64,000 bases of DNA from Actinomycetota bacterium (GCA_035640355.1 DASQWI010000011.1:186001-250000), one strand, 5' to 3'; positions 16,254 to 24,500 are shown, counted from the first letter of the stretch. Notes: a model not told the origin generated them from the letters alone. A program made the numbers and translations.

Positions 16254-16892
16254 GTGGATCTGGAACGAACGTCCGAGGCGATCGCGCGCCGCTTCGATTC
16301 CACGATGCAAGCTCGCGAACGCGCGCTTCCCGCATCGCGGGCCGCGATCAGGTCCTGCGCGAACGCGATCCGTGCGATCCACCGTGGAGAGCTGGATCTG
16401 GCGCACCGTTTGATGGATGAGGCACGTGCGTCGATCGACGCCGGACTCGACGCCGTCCGCGATCATCCCGAGATTCGCTTCGCCGGATACCTGCAGGACG
16501 CGCAGAAGGAGTTTGCCGAGGCGAAGATCACCGAGGCCGTCGTCTCGGGCGCGTCGCACGCACCGACACCGGAGGAGCTCGCCGTCGAAGACGCCCCCTA
16601 CCTCAACGGTATGGCTGAGGCGATCGGCGAGGCCCGCCGCCACGCCCTCGATCTGTTGCGGCACGGCAGGATCGCCGACGGCGAGGCCGTGCTCTCCGCG
16701 ATGGACGACATGTACGCGGTGCTCGTGACGATGGACTATCCGGACGCGATCACTGGGAACCTGCGGCGGAGCACGGACGTCGCGCGAAGCCTGATCGAGA
16801 AGACCCGCGGCGATCTGTCGGTCGCGCGCGTTTCACAGGACCTCCACGACGCCCTCGAGCGGCACACCAGGCAGATCGACGGGCCACCGTGA
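16254..16892 (+). CDS. Translin-family protein
   Basis: A 212-residue, all-helical protein. Motifs match the translin superfamily: ASRAAIRSCANAIRAIHRGE, the segment FAGYLQDAQKEFAEAKI, PTPEELAVEDAPYLNGMAEA, ARRHALDLLRHG, and VTMDYPDAITGNLRRSTDVA followed by IEKTRGDL. Translins bind single-stranded nucleic acid and form octamers; the TRAX relatives are RNases in eukaryotes and archaea. The bacterial role is unknown. The start is GTG 16254, eleven bases after the membrane protein gene. An acidic residue in QKEFAE lines up with conserved acidic positions, but catalysis cannot be judged by eye. Confidence 0.75.
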   Translation: MDLERTSEAIARRFDSTMQARERALPASRAAIRSCANAIRAIHRGELDLAHRLMDEARASIDAGLDAVRDHPEIRFAGYLQDAQKEFAEAKITEAVVSGASHAPTPEELAVEDAPYLNGMAEAIGEARRHALDLLRHGRIADGEAVLSAMDDMYAVLVTMDYPDAITGNLRRSTDVARSLIEKTRGDLSVARVSQDLHDALERHTRQIDGPP

Positions 16893-16932
16893 GCGGGCTG
16901 GAAAATCCGGGCTGCTACGCTTGTTGGCCCCA

Positions 16933-17006
16933 GGGGGTGTAGCTCAGTCCGGTAGAGCACTGCCTTCGCACGGCAGGGGTCAGGGGTTCAAATCCCCTCA
17001 CCTCCA
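16933..17006 (+). tRNA. tRNA-Ala, anticodon CGC
   Basis: A complete cloverleaf: acceptor GGGGGTG paired with CACCTCC, D arm GCTC/GAGC, anticodon stem CTGCC/GGCAG with loop TTCGCAC, T arm AGGGG/CCCCT with TTCAAAT. The anticodon CGC at 16967-16969 reads GCG, a common alanine codon in this GC-rich genome. CCA is not encoded. A terminator hairpin follows directly. Confidence 0.95.
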
Positions 17007-17012
17007 CTAGGC

Positions 17013-17046
17013 AAAGCCGCAGGTCAAAGCCCCTGCGGCTTTCTTC
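17013..17046 (+). terminator. Rho-independent terminator after tRNA-Ala
   Basis: An 11-bp perfect stem AAAGCCGCAGG (17013-17023) / CCTGCGGCTTT (17032-17042) with an 8-base loop and a short T-rich run (TTTCTT) after it. Confidence 0.85.
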
Positions 17047-17284
17047 ATGTGATGGTGTAGCCCCGGCCGGATGTAGCACTCGACGCACAGGCGATGTAGC
17101 ACTTCGCACGGTTCCCCTAAGCCGAGTCGCAAGGACTGCGGCGACGTGCACGTCGCCCTCGACGCGGTCGTGCCAGTTTATGAGGGGGGTCTCGACGCAG
17201 GCGGTCAACGCTGGGCTCAAACGGCTGACGCGCAAGGGAAAACGAGACCGTGTGGTTCCGCGCCGTCCGGGCTGTCCTGGAGGC
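17047..17284. other. Gene-free stretch downstream of the tRNA
   Basis: About 240 bases in which I see no convincing gene. GATGTAGCAC occurs twice (around 17070 and 17093). A translated open frame antisense to the tRNA reads through here but is a known type of artefact. No att site or integrase is visible. Confidence 0.5.
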
Positions 17285-17536
17285 CTACGCGTTAGGGCAC
17301 ACGCCAGCGCCCGAGTTGCCGTTCAAAGCAGCTCCGCCACTTGCTGGGATTGCCGTGTTCGGCGCGATGGCACCCAACATAACCTGGCCCGGCGGGTCCT
17401 GCCTGTTCGCAACGGACGTCGACGAACCGGCCGCGCACTCCGACGAGGCGATCGGGTGAATCGCGGCAGCCGCCGGCAACGCCACTGCGACTGAGAAGAA
17501 GATCGCCAGGGCAACTAACAGGATGATCCGCTTCAT
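17285..17536 (-). CDS. Small secreted protein with two cysteines
   Basis: An 83-residue protein with a clear Sec signal peptide, MKRIILLVALAIFFSVAVAL followed by PAAAA, and probable cleavage near AAAA-IHP. The mature part (~58 residues) carries just two cysteines, ASSECAAG and the near-terminal GVCPNA, which could form a disulphide. A strong ribosome site (GAGGGAGGG) precedes ATG 17536, which supports a real gene. I recognise no family. Confidence 0.62.
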   Translation of the reverse strand: MKRIILLVALAIFFSVAVALPAAAAIHPIASSECAAGSSTSVANRQDPPGQVMLGAIAPNTAIPASGGAALNGNSGAGVCPNA

Positions 17537-17684
17537 GAGACCCTCCCTCGAGAGTGTGTTAGGTAAGTGATCGTCGTTGGTCGGCGAGGAGAGGCCAACC
17601 CCCAAATGAGGTAGGGCCTAATGAGCTCCGAGTCCGCCTTCGACTCAATCAGCCTCGCCCAGGTCCCGACTGCAAGCGACCGAA

Positions 17685-17690
17685 TAGTCT
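17685..17690 (+). promoter_or_regulatory. Candidate -10 box (TAGTCT) of proline dehydrogenase
   Basis: TAGTCT ends six bases before GTG 17697, giving a leaderless arrangement. Confidence 0.5.
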
Positions 17691-17696
17691 TCGAGC

Positions 17697-18611
17697 GTGA
17701 GCCTCGCGCGGAACGCGATCCTGTGGGCGGCGGACAACCCCTGGCTGCGCGAGCATCTCCCGAGCTTCCGCTTCATCCGCCGCACCGTCGGGCGGTTCAT
17801 GCCCGGCGAGACGCTCGACGCGGCACTCGGGGCCGCGGCCCGTCTGGCGAACGATGGCCTCCCGACGATCGTCACCGAGCTCGGGGAGAACGTCGCGACG
17901 CGCAAGGAGGCGGAGGACGTCGCCGATCACTACATCGACGCGTACGGCACGATCGCAGATCGCGGTCTGGACACGGAGATCTCGCTCAAGCCGACGCACC
18001 TCGGACTCGACCTCGACCCGGACCTTGCGGCCGAGAACGTCGAGCGCGTGGCGCAGGGTGCCGAACAGCGTGGGAGCTGGTTGTGGCTCGACATGGAATC
18101 GGGCCGCTACGTGCAACCGACTATCGACCTGTTTCGCAAGGTCCGCGCGACACGACCGAACACCGGGATCTGTCTCCAGGCGTACCTGAGGAGAACGCCT
18201 GTCGACATCAGCGACCTGATGCCGGATGCGTCGATCCGCCTGGTGAAGGGCGCCTACCGCGAGCACGAGAACCTGCTCGTCGGGGATCGGCAGGCGATCG
18301 ACGAGAGCTACCGACGACTCGCGCTTCGGATCCTGGAGGTCAAAGGCCCGAGCGAGCGGCTCGTCCTCGGAACGCACGACGTCGACCTGGTTTCGCGGAT
18401 CGAGGTCGACGTGGAGAGCCGCGACGGGTTCGAGATCGCGATGCTCTACGGCATCCGTTCCAACGATCAGGTTCGGCTCGCGGGCGAGGGTTACACGATC
18501 CGAACGCTGATCTCGTACGGAACGCACTGGTACCCGTGGTTCATGCGCCGGATAGCTGAGAAGCCACTCGAGAACGTTCTCCTCGCGCTGCGCAACTTCA
18601 TCGGTCGATAA
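17697..18611 (+). CDS. Proline dehydrogenase (monofunctional)
   Basis: A 304-residue FAD-dependent proline dehydrogenase, oxidising proline to pyrroline-5-carboxylate and passing electrons to quinones. The barrel signatures are ISLKPTHLGLDLD, WLDMESGRYVQPTIDLF, ICLQAYLRRTPVDI, SIRLVKGAYREHENLL and the C-terminal SYGTHWYPWFMRRIAEKP, with Arg-Arg in the substrate-binding helix. It lacks the dehydrogenase domain of PutA, as is usual in Gram-positives. No P5C dehydrogenase gene is adjacent. GTG 17697 lies six bases after TAGTCT. Confidence 0.93.
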   Translation: MSLARNAILWAADNPWLREHLPSFRFIRRTVGRFMPGETLDAALGAAARLANDGLPTIVTELGENVATRKEAEDVADHYIDAYGTIADRGLDTEISLKPTHLGLDLDPDLAAENVERVAQGAEQRGSWLWLDMESGRYVQPTIDLFRKVRATRPNTGICLQAYLRRTPVDISDLMPDASIRLVKGAYREHENLLVGDRQAIDESYRRLALRILEVKGPSERLVLGTHDVDLVSRIEVDVESRDGFEIAMLYGIRSNDQVRLAGEGYTIRTLISYGTHWYPWFMRRIAEKPLENVLLALRNFIGR

Positions 18612-18623
18612 CGAGTCCTGCTT

Positions 18624-19313
18624 ATGGCCGAAGACCTCAACGCCGAGATCGCAAGAGCTCTCAACGAGAGCAAGGGCGCGCACACTCAACCCGCGAAGTC
18701 ACGCTGGGAGGATCTCGTCGAGATCCTGGAGGCGCTGTTGCTCGCGGTCGTTGCCGTCGCCACTGCGTGGAGTGGTTACCAGGCGGCCAAATGGGACGGG
18801 CGTCAAGCAGAGCTCTATGGAGACGCATCGACGATCAGGATCGACGCCGACCAGCAACTGACGCTCGGGGGACAGCAGCGTCTGCTCGACGTGTCTACGT
18901 TCAACACGTGGATCGAAGCGCGGGCCCAAGGGCGCCAGGAGCTCGCCGCGCTGTACGAGCGTCGGTTCAGCCCGGAGTTCAAGGTTGCCTTCGACGCGTG
19001 GCTGGCCACCCGACCGTTTGCGAGCCCAGACGCGCCGCCGGGGCCAAGCTTCATGCCCGAGTACATCAACCCGCAGATCGAGAAGGGTTTGGAGCTGAAC
19101 GAACGTGGCGACCGCGTGTTCGACGAGGGAACTGCCGCACGCAGGCACGCCGACGATTACATCCGAACGACGGTCGTGCTCGCGACGGTTCTGTTCATGC
19201 TTGCGCTGTCACAGCGGTTCAAGGTGTTGAAGATCCGGGTCGGCGTCCTCGTGGTGGCCGGTGGATTGATGATCTACGGACTGGTCACGATCGCGACTTT
19301 TCCGCGGCTGTAA
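18624..19313 (+). CDS. DUF4337-like membrane protein
   Basis: A 229-residue protein with a predicted membrane helix at about 33-52 (LVEILEALLLAVVAVATAWS) and two more near the C-terminus (about 180-225). Between them lies a long soluble domain containing WSGYQAAKWDGRQAELYGDA. The plan matches DUF4337-type proteins of unknown function. It starts twelve bases after proline dehydrogenase on the same strand, so it may be in the same transcript. Confidence 0.7.
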   Translation: MAEDLNAEIARALNESKGAHTQPAKSRWEDLVEILEALLLAVVAVATAWSGYQAAKWDGRQAELYGDASTIRIDADQQLTLGGQQRLLDVSTFNTWIEARAQGRQELAALYERRFSPEFKVAFDAWLATRPFASPDAPPGPSFMPEYINPQIEKGLELNERGDRVFDEGTAARRHADDYIRTTVVLATVLFMLALSQRFKVLKIRVGVLVVAGGLMIYGLVTIATFPRL

Positions 19314-19329
19314 CCGGCGGAATCGTGCC

Positions 19330-19662
19330 TCACTGACGCTGCCGAACCTCGACGAGCTCACCGGTCACGCGCGCCTCGTACGAGGGCAGCCAGATCGTCG
19401 CCGGACCGCGGAGTACCCGGCCGTCGGTAAGCGAAAACAGGCTTCCATGCAACGGACAGGTGATCGTCACCACGTTCCCGGCGGTGTGGAGGCGGCCTCG
19501 GTTGAGGGGTGTGCCCTGATGGGTGCATCGGTTGGAGACGACGAGGACTTCCTCACCCCGCCTCAGCACGAGGAGATCGGTCTCGTCGTCGACCGGTGCC
19601 TTGACGGCTTTCCCGTCGGGGAAGTCGGACAACTTGCCGATCGGCGCCCACGCATCCTCCAT
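19330..19662 (-). CDS. Rieske [2Fe-2S] ferredoxin-type protein
   Basis: A 110-residue soluble Rieske protein. The two cluster-binding motifs are NRCTHQGTPL (CTH) and TITCPLHGSLFSLTDGRVL (CPLH), each providing one Cys and one His. DFPDGKAVKAPV and PATIWLPSYEARVTG frame the domain. Such single-domain proteins act as electron carriers for oxygenases or other enzymes; no oxygenase is adjacent. ATG 19662 follows a TAGCAT box by nine bases on the minus strand. The downstream end faces the DUF4337-like gene. Confidence 0.9.
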   Translation of the reverse strand: MEDAWAPIGKLSDFPDGKAVKAPVDDETDLLVLRRGEEVLVVSNRCTHQGTPLNRGRLHTAGNVVTITCPLHGSLFSLTDGRVLRGPATIWLPSYEARVTGELVEVRQRQ

Positions 19663-19681
19663 GACGCGCCGATGCTACGCA

Positions 19682-20005
19682 TTAGACGCTGTCTTGGCGA
19701 CGAGCAGCAAGCCAAAGCACTACATAACTCCCCACCGCGACGACGAACAGTGTGTAACCGATGCCGCTGATCACCTGAACCCACTCGTAGAACTCGGCTT
19801 CGATTTCTCCGGCGAACGCGGTTGGAGTCAGAACGCCGAAGCGAATCTGAAGGAGGCCGTTCGAGACGATCCACGCCACGCCGCTCAAGAGTGCAAGCCA
19901 CAACAGGATCCGAAGCCAGGGTCCCCTTCGGATTCGCTCTTCAAGACCCGGTCCCTCATCCCAATCGTCATCGGGCCCATCGGCGACATCTGTCTCGTCA
20001 TCCAT
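19682..20005 (-). CDS. Small two-helix membrane protein
   Basis: A 107-residue protein with an acidic N-terminus (DDETDVADGPDDDWDEGPG), then helices at about 29-50 (WLRILLWLALLSGVAWIVSN) and 78-100. No family is recognised. It lies 19 bases upstream of the Rieske gene on the same strand, so it may be its membrane partner; that is inference only. ATG 20005 follows TACGAT (20013-20018) by seven bases. Confidence 0.65.
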   Translation of the reverse strand: MDDETDVADGPDDDWDEGPGLEERIRRGPWLRILLWLALLSGVAWIVSNGLLQIRFGVLTPTAFAGEIEAEFYEWVQVISGIGYTLFVVAVGSYVVLWLAARRQDSV

Positions 20006-20064
20006 GCCGAGGATCGTATCCGCGCTTCAGGCGATTGATGGCGGGGCCGCTCGAGAGCAGCCGA

Positions 20065-20661
20065 TCATTCGACGTGCCTGTAGCTCCCGACGATCTCCTC
20101 GAACCTGAAGCAGTCTGCGACGTGGTCGTTCGCCATACCGACCGCTTGCATGAACGCGTAACACACCGTCGGCCCGACGAAGCGGAAGCCGCGGCGCTTC
20201 AGATCCTTGCTCATGGCCTTCGACTCCGCCGTCTCGGCAGGCAGGTCTGACAATCGCTTCCACTCGGCGACAATCGGATTTCCGCCGACGAACGACCACA
20301 GGTATGCGTCGAGCGAGCCGTCCTGCCCCTGCACTTCGACGACCCGCTGTGCATTGTTGATCGCCGACTCGATCTTCAGCCGGTTCCGAACGATCCCCGC
20401 GTCGAGCATCAGCCGCTCGACATCGGTAGGGGCAAACCGCGCGACGGCCGTGGCGTCGAAGTCCGCGAACGCATTCCGGTAGCCCTCGCGTTTGTTCAGG
20501 ATCGTCGACCACGACAGGCCGGCCTGCGCACCTTCGAGAACCAACATCTCAAACAGGTGGCGGTCGTCGTGCGACGGCACACCCCACTCCTCGTCGTGGT
20601 ACGCGAGGTATTTCGGCTGGTCCAGCGGCACCCACTCGCACCGCTGAACGTCGTTCGGCAC
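20065..20661 (-). CDS. tag: DNA-3-methyladenine glycosylase I
   Basis: A 198-residue Tag glycosylase, removing 3-methyladenine from alkylated DNA. Recognised segments are CEWVPLDQPKYLAYHDEEWG, DDRHLFEMLVLEGAQAGLSW, ILNKREGYRNAFADFD, and the C-terminal SKDLKRRGFRFVGPTVCYAF and MQAVGMANDHVADCF. The zinc-snap residues fit: Cys near the start (QRCEW), and His and Cys in NDHVADC. GTG 20661 lies six bases after TAGCAT, which supports this start. Confidence 0.95.
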   Translation of the reverse strand: MPNDVQRCEWVPLDQPKYLAYHDEEWGVPSHDDRHLFEMLVLEGAQAGLSWSTILNKREGYRNAFADFDATAVARFAPTDVERLMLDAGIVRNRLKIESAINNAQRVVEVQGQDGSLDAYLWSFVGGNPIVAEWKRLSDLPAETAESKAMSKDLKRRGFRFVGPTVCYAFMQAVGMANDHVADCFRFEEIVGSYRHVE

Positions 20662-20667
20662 GAGGCG

Positions 20668-20673
20668 ATGCTA
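20668..20673 (-). promoter_or_regulatory. Candidate -10 box (TAGCAT) of tag
   Basis: On the minus strand TAGCAT ends six bases before GTG 20661. Confidence 0.5.
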
Positions 20674-20698
20674 CTGGGGCCGTCCGAGCGTCTGTTTT

Positions 20699-20980
20699 CT
20701 AACCGGTGCCGCGCTCCCGCGGGCCGCGCGTCTTCGCCCAGTCCATGAACTCATCGAGGTCCTCGCCGAGATCGAGGGCGACGTACTCGTCGGCGAGCGC
20801 CCGGATCTCGTCTTCCTGCAGCCCTTGCGCCTCGAGCGCGTCTCGTGCCTGGTTGGCGAGCAGCCTGGCGCTCTCGACCTCCGCGGCCTCGGGCTGCGCA
20901 CGTCCCGGCTCCGAGGAATCGCCGAGCTTCTCCTGGGCGCGAGGGCCCGGCTCGTTGTGAACATGGTCGTTATCCGTCAT
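20699..20980 (-). CDS. Small acidic hypothetical protein
   Basis: A 93-residue, acidic, hydrophilic protein. The C-terminal half looks helical (ARLLANQARDALEAQG, then DEIRALADEYVALDLGEDL). No signal peptide or membrane segment is seen, and I do not recognise a family. ATG 20980 is used; a GTG just before it is an alternative. It lies between the tag gene and the divergent PLP enzyme. Confidence 0.55.
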   Translation of the reverse strand: MTDNDHVHNEPGPRAQEKLGDSSEPGRAQPEAAEVESARLLANQARDALEAQGLQEDEIRALADEYVALDLGEDLDEFMDWAKTRGPRERGTG

Positions 20981-21024
20981 CACGGCGTGAAGGTTCCCGA
21001 GGCGGGTGGAACGGAAACGCCCAG

Positions 21025-21030
21025 TAGCCT
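21025..21030 (+). promoter_or_regulatory. Candidate -10 box (TAGCCT) of the PLP decarboxylase-like gene
   Basis: TAGCCT ends six bases before GTG 21037. Confidence 0.5.
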
Positions 21031-21036
21031 TGGCGC

Positions 21037-22266
21037 GTGCGCGAGTGGTGGGAGCGGCCCGGTCTGGAGGTTCGTGACAGACGTCTGTATGTCGCCGGCC
21101 GCGATGCCGAAGCCGTTGCGCGTGAGCACGGCACGCCGGTGTTCGCGTACGACCTCGTGCGGATCGAGGAGCAGGCCCGGTGCTTGCTCGACGCGTTCGA
21201 TCGGGTCGGCGTGCCGTTCCGACTTCGCCTCGCCCTGAAGGCGCAGCGCGACCCCGATGTCTTGGCGTTCGTCCGTGCGCTCGGATTCGTGGGCATCGAC
21301 GCGTGCTCGCCCGGCGAGGTGCGCCATGCAATCGAGCACGGATGGACGGCCGACGAAATCAGCTACACGGGAACAAACGTCTCCGAACGCGACATGGATG
21401 TGCTCCTCGAGAGCAATGTGCACGTCAACCTCGACCTGTTGTCGCAGCTCGATCGGTGGGGACGACGCGCCCCAGGCTCCTCGGTCGGAATCCGCGTGAA
21501 CCCTCGCGCGGGCGCGACGTGGTCGGGCGCTCCCTACGCGGCCGACGGAGCGTCGCTGTACGCCGGAGCCAAACCGACGAAGTTCGGGATCCTCGACGAA
21601 CAGATCGACGACGCGCTCGCCATTTCGAACAAGCACGGACTACGCATGGATACCGTCCACTTCCACGTCGGCGATGGGTTCCTCACGGACGGGCTCGGGG
21701 CGTTCGAGACCGCGGTCGAACGCGTCGCCGCGACGACGCTCCGGCTCGGCGATGCGGGCCACGAGATCGTCGAGCTGAACGTCGGTGGCGGACTCGGCGT
21801 ACCGCAGCGCCCCGAAGACGAGCCGTTGGACGCGGATGCGTTCGCCGCGGTGCTCGCTAAGCATTTCGGACCGCCGGGTGTGACGGTGTCGTGCGAGCCG
21901 GGGGACTACCTGTGCAAGGAATCTGGCGTTCTGCTCGCCGAGGTCGTCTCGATCGATGAACGCGGCGGAGTGCCGTTCGCCGGTCTCGACGCCGGATACG
22001 TCGTCGCGCCCGAGAGGTTCATCTACGACGCCCTCGTTCCGATCGTCCTGACGCGCGCGATCGTCGCCGATTCGTCCCGCACGTACACGATCGCCGGGAA
22101 CGTCAACGAGGGCGACGACCTGTGGGGCGAGGGCGTCGCCCTGCCCGAGCTCCGTGAGGGCGACGTGCTGGCGATGCTGAACGTCGGTACCTACAACGCG
22201 TCGATGCGGCTCGAGCACTGCCTCTGTGCGCCCGCCAGGACCGCTGCGTTCGGTGACCGCCTCTGA
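21037..22266 (+). CDS. Fold-type III PLP decarboxylase-like enzyme (LysA/ornithine decarboxylase superfamily)
   Basis: A 409-residue PLP enzyme. The PLP lysine is probably K68 in LRLALKAQRDP. ACSPGEVRHAIEHG, the segment VHFHVGDGF, ELNVGGGLG and CEPGDYLCKESG follow the diaminopimelate/ornithine decarboxylase layout, and NVGTYNASM holds the conserved Tyr. However, the usual catalytic motif CESGD appears as NEGDD (GNVNEGDDLWGE), so the cysteine is Asn here. This argues against plain diaminopimelate decarboxylase; a decarboxylase or racemase with another substrate is possible. The start is GTG 21037, six bases after TAGCCT. Substrate unknown. Confidence 0.75.
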   Translation: MREWWERPGLEVRDRRLYVAGRDAEAVAREHGTPVFAYDLVRIEEQARCLLDAFDRVGVPFRLRLALKAQRDPDVLAFVRALGFVGIDACSPGEVRHAIEHGWTADEISYTGTNVSERDMDVLLESNVHVNLDLLSQLDRWGRRAPGSSVGIRVNPRAGATWSGAPYAADGASLYAGAKPTKFGILDEQIDDALAISNKHGLRMDTVHFHVGDGFLTDGLGAFETAVERVAATTLRLGDAGHEIVELNVGGGLGVPQRPEDEPLDADAFAAVLAKHFGPPGVTVSCEPGDYLCKESGVLLAEVVSIDERGGVPFAGLDAGYVVAPERFIYDALVPIVLTRAIVADSSRTYTIAGNVNEGDDLWGEGVALPELREGDVLAMLNVGTYNASMRLEHCLCAPARTAAFGDRL

Positions 22267-22343
22267 GCTCGTGTGCCGTCCAGGAGGGGTTTCGGTTCGG
22301 TACATTCTTATGGAGGTTCCGCCTTTCAAGGGAGGGTGGGCAG

Positions 22344-23003
22344 ATGAAGGCCATCAAGTTCGGCGCCGGGCTGGCCGTCTTCGTGATCGTGCTCGGGTTG
22401 GTCTCCGGGTTCTTCGGGCTTCCGTCCTGGTTGTCGCTGAAGAATCCGTTCACGGAACGTCGCGTCGAGCGCGCTCATCCGGCGATCCTCGACGAGCTCA
22501 TCTCGGTCTCGGAGTACACCGCCGCGGCCGGCACGTACAGCGTGCTCGTGGACGTCGAGCGCGACGTGCGGTTCATGCCGGCGGTGCTGGCGGGCGAGCG
22601 GGCGAAGATGCTCGCCGTCGGGTCCGTCGAGGCGGTCGTCGATTTCTCCGGGATCACCGAAGGCGACATCAGCGTCGGAGCGACCGGGAGCGACGTGACG
22701 GTGACGCTCCCGGAACCGGATCTGAGTGACGTGATGATCGATCACTCGGCGACAGAGGTGATCGACCGCGATCGCGGGGTGTTGGATCGCATCGGTGGGA
22801 TGTTCACCGACTCGCCGACCACGGATCGCGATCTCCTGATCGCGGCCGAGCGTCAGCTCGCGGATGCCGCCTCGACCAGCGAGCTCCTCACGATGGGCGA
22901 GGAAAACACGCGGACGATGCTCGACGAGCTCCTCGGCGACCTCGGGTACGACGACGTCACGGTGGTGTTCGTCGCGCCTGCCGAGACGGCAACCGCCGTC
23001 TGA
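22344..23003 (+). CDS. DUF4230-like membrane-anchored protein
   Basis: A 219-residue protein with one N-terminal helix (about 5-27, FGAGLAVFVIVLGLVSGFFG), then a soluble domain. ISVSEYTAAAGTYSVLVDVE, the segment KMLAVGSVEAVVDFSGI and VTVTLPEPDLSDVMID fit the pattern of DUF4230 proteins, whose function is unknown. A good ribosome site (GGGAGG) precedes the ATG. The gene lies downstream of the PLP enzyme on the same strand and faces the semialdehyde dehydrogenase. Confidence 0.72.
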   Translation: MKAIKFGAGLAVFVIVLGLVSGFFGLPSWLSLKNPFTERRVERAHPAILDELISVSEYTAAAGTYSVLVDVERDVRFMPAVLAGERAKMLAVGSVEAVVDFSGITEGDISVGATGSDVTVTLPEPDLSDVMIDHSATEVIDRDRGVLDRIGGMFTDSPTTDRDLLIAAERQLADAASTSELLTMGEENTRTMLDELLGDLGYDDVTVVFVAPAETATAV

Positions 23004-23006
23004 CGG

Positions 23007-24500
23007 CTACCGCGTTCGCGGGAACCCCAGGTCGACGGCGCTCTTCGCCGGGTCGGGCCAGCGCTGCGTGACGACCTTTCCGCGCGTGTAGAACCGGATC
23101 CCCTCCGGCCCATACATGTGCGAATCGCCGAACAGCGAGCCCTTCCAGCCTCCGAACGAGTAGTAGGCGACCGGAACGGGGATCGGGACGTTGATGCCGA
23201 CCATGCCCACTTCGACCTCGAAGATGAACTGCCGCGCCGCGCCGCCGTCGCGGGTGAACAGCGCCACGCCGTTCCCGTACGGGTTCCGGTTCACCAGATC
23301 GACCGCCTGGTCGTACGTGTCGGCGCGTACCACCGAGAGGACCGGCCCGAAGATCTCGTCGCGGTACGCGTCCATCTCGGGGGTTACCTGATCCATGAGC
23401 GACACGCCGAGGAAGAACCCTGGACTCTCCTTGTACAGCGCGTGCTCACGGCCGTCTGTGATCACCTGCGCGCCCTGGGCTCGGCCGCTGTCCAGGTACG
23501 ACGCCACCTTGTCGCGGTGCTCGCGCGTGACGAGCGGCCCCATCTCTGACTCGGGCTCGAGGCCCGGACCGACCTTCACCTTCGGCAGGCGGTCGGCGAT
23601 CGCCTCGACGACCCGGTCCGAGACCTTCCCGACCGAGGTGATGACGGACACAGCCATGCATCGCTCTCCTGCAGAACCGTAGCCGGCCGAGACTGCCGAG
23701 TCGGCAACCATGTCGACGTCGGCATCGGGCAGCACGATCATGTGGTTCTTCGCACCACCTAGCGCCTGCACGCGCTTCCCGTTCGCGGTGCCGTTCGCGT
23801 AGATGTATTTCGCGATCGGGGTCGAGCCGACGAAGCTCACCGCAGCGATGTCAGGGTGTTCGAGGATCGCGTCGACCGCGACCTTGTCGCCGTGCACCAC
23901 GTTGAACACGCCGTCGGGGATCCCGGCGTCCTTGAACAGCTCCGCGAGGACGAGCGCCGGGCCGGGGTCCTTCTCGGATGGCTTCAGGAGGAACGTGTTC
24001 CCGCAGGCCATCGCGTTCGCGCACATCCAGATGGGAACCATGCCCGGGAAGTTGAACGGCGTGATCCCGGCGACGACGCCGAGCGGCTGACGGATCGAGT
24101 ACACGTCGATGCCAGTGGAGACCTGCTCGCTGAAAGCGCCCTGGAGCAGGTGGGGGATGCCGGTCGCGTACTCGACGTTCTCGAGCCCGCGTTGCACCTC
24201 GCCGACGGCGTCAGAGAGCACCTTGCCGTGCTGCAACGTGATCGCGCGGGCGATGTCGGTCTTGCGCTCCTCGAGGAGCTCGCGGATGCGGAAGAACACG
24301 TCCGCGCGTTTGGAAAGCGATGTGGCGCGCCAGCCGGGGAGCGCCTCCTTCGCCGCCTCGACCGCCTTGGAGACCTCCTGCGGCGTGGCGAAATCGACTT
24401 CGTGCGTCTGCTCGCCCGTCGCCGGGTTGTAGACGGGTCCGGTTCGTCCCGACTCGCCGGGGACGATCTTGCCGCCGATCCAGAATCCGATCCGCTCCAT
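23007..24500 (-). CDS. mmsA: CoA-acylating methylmalonate-semialdehyde dehydrogenase
   Basis: A 497-residue aldehyde dehydrogenase of the MmsA/IolA group. It converts methylmalonate or malonate semialdehyde to propionyl- or acetyl-CoA in valine, beta-alanine or inositol catabolism. The catalytic cysteine is C281 in GSAGERCMAVS, and ALGGAKNHMIVLPDADVD is the diagnostic segment of the CoA-dependent type. VAGITPFNFPGMVPIWMCAN is also characteristic. The divergent class III aminotransferase may supply its semialdehyde substrate from a beta-amino acid; this is inference. A ribosome site (GGGAG) precedes ATG 24500. Confidence 0.94.
   Translation of the reverse strand: MERIGFWIGGKIVPGESGRTGPVYNPATGEQTHEVDFATPQEVSKAVEAAKEALPGWRATSLSKRADVFFRIRELLEERKTDIARAITLQHGKVLSDAVGEVQRGLENVEYATGIPHLLQGAFSEQVSTGIDVYSIRQPLGVVAGITPFNFPGMVPIWMCANAMACGNTFLLKPSEKDPGPALVLAELFKDAGIPDGVFNVVHGDKVAVDAILEHPDIAAVSFVGSTPIAKYIYANGTANGKRVQALGGAKNHMIVLPDADVDMVADSAVSAGYGSAGERCMAVSVITSVGKVSDRVVEAIADRLPKVKVGPGLEPESEMGPLVTREHRDKVASYLDSGRAQGAQVITDGREHALYKESPGFFLGVSLMDQVTPEMDAYRDEIFGPVLSVVRADTYDQAVDLVNRNPYGNGVALFTRDGGAARQFIFEVEVGMVGINVPIPVPVAYYSFGGWKGSLFGDSHMYGPEGIRFYTRGKVVTQRWPDPAKSAVDLGFPRTR

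Noticed and set aside
16915-17235. Minus-strand 106-codon open frame across the tRNA gene, containing RGFEPLTPAVRRQCSTGL
   Set aside because: It is the antisense of tRNA-Ala and its flanks. This peptide is a known recurring false annotation in GC-rich genomes.
17047-17284. Integrase remnant downstream of the tRNA
   Set aside because: No tyrosine-recombinase motif or repeat of the tRNA 3' end could be found.
17601-18559. Plus-strand 312-codon frame overlapping proline dehydrogenase
   Set aside because: It is an alternate frame of the proline dehydrogenase gene with Arg-rich composition and no domain.
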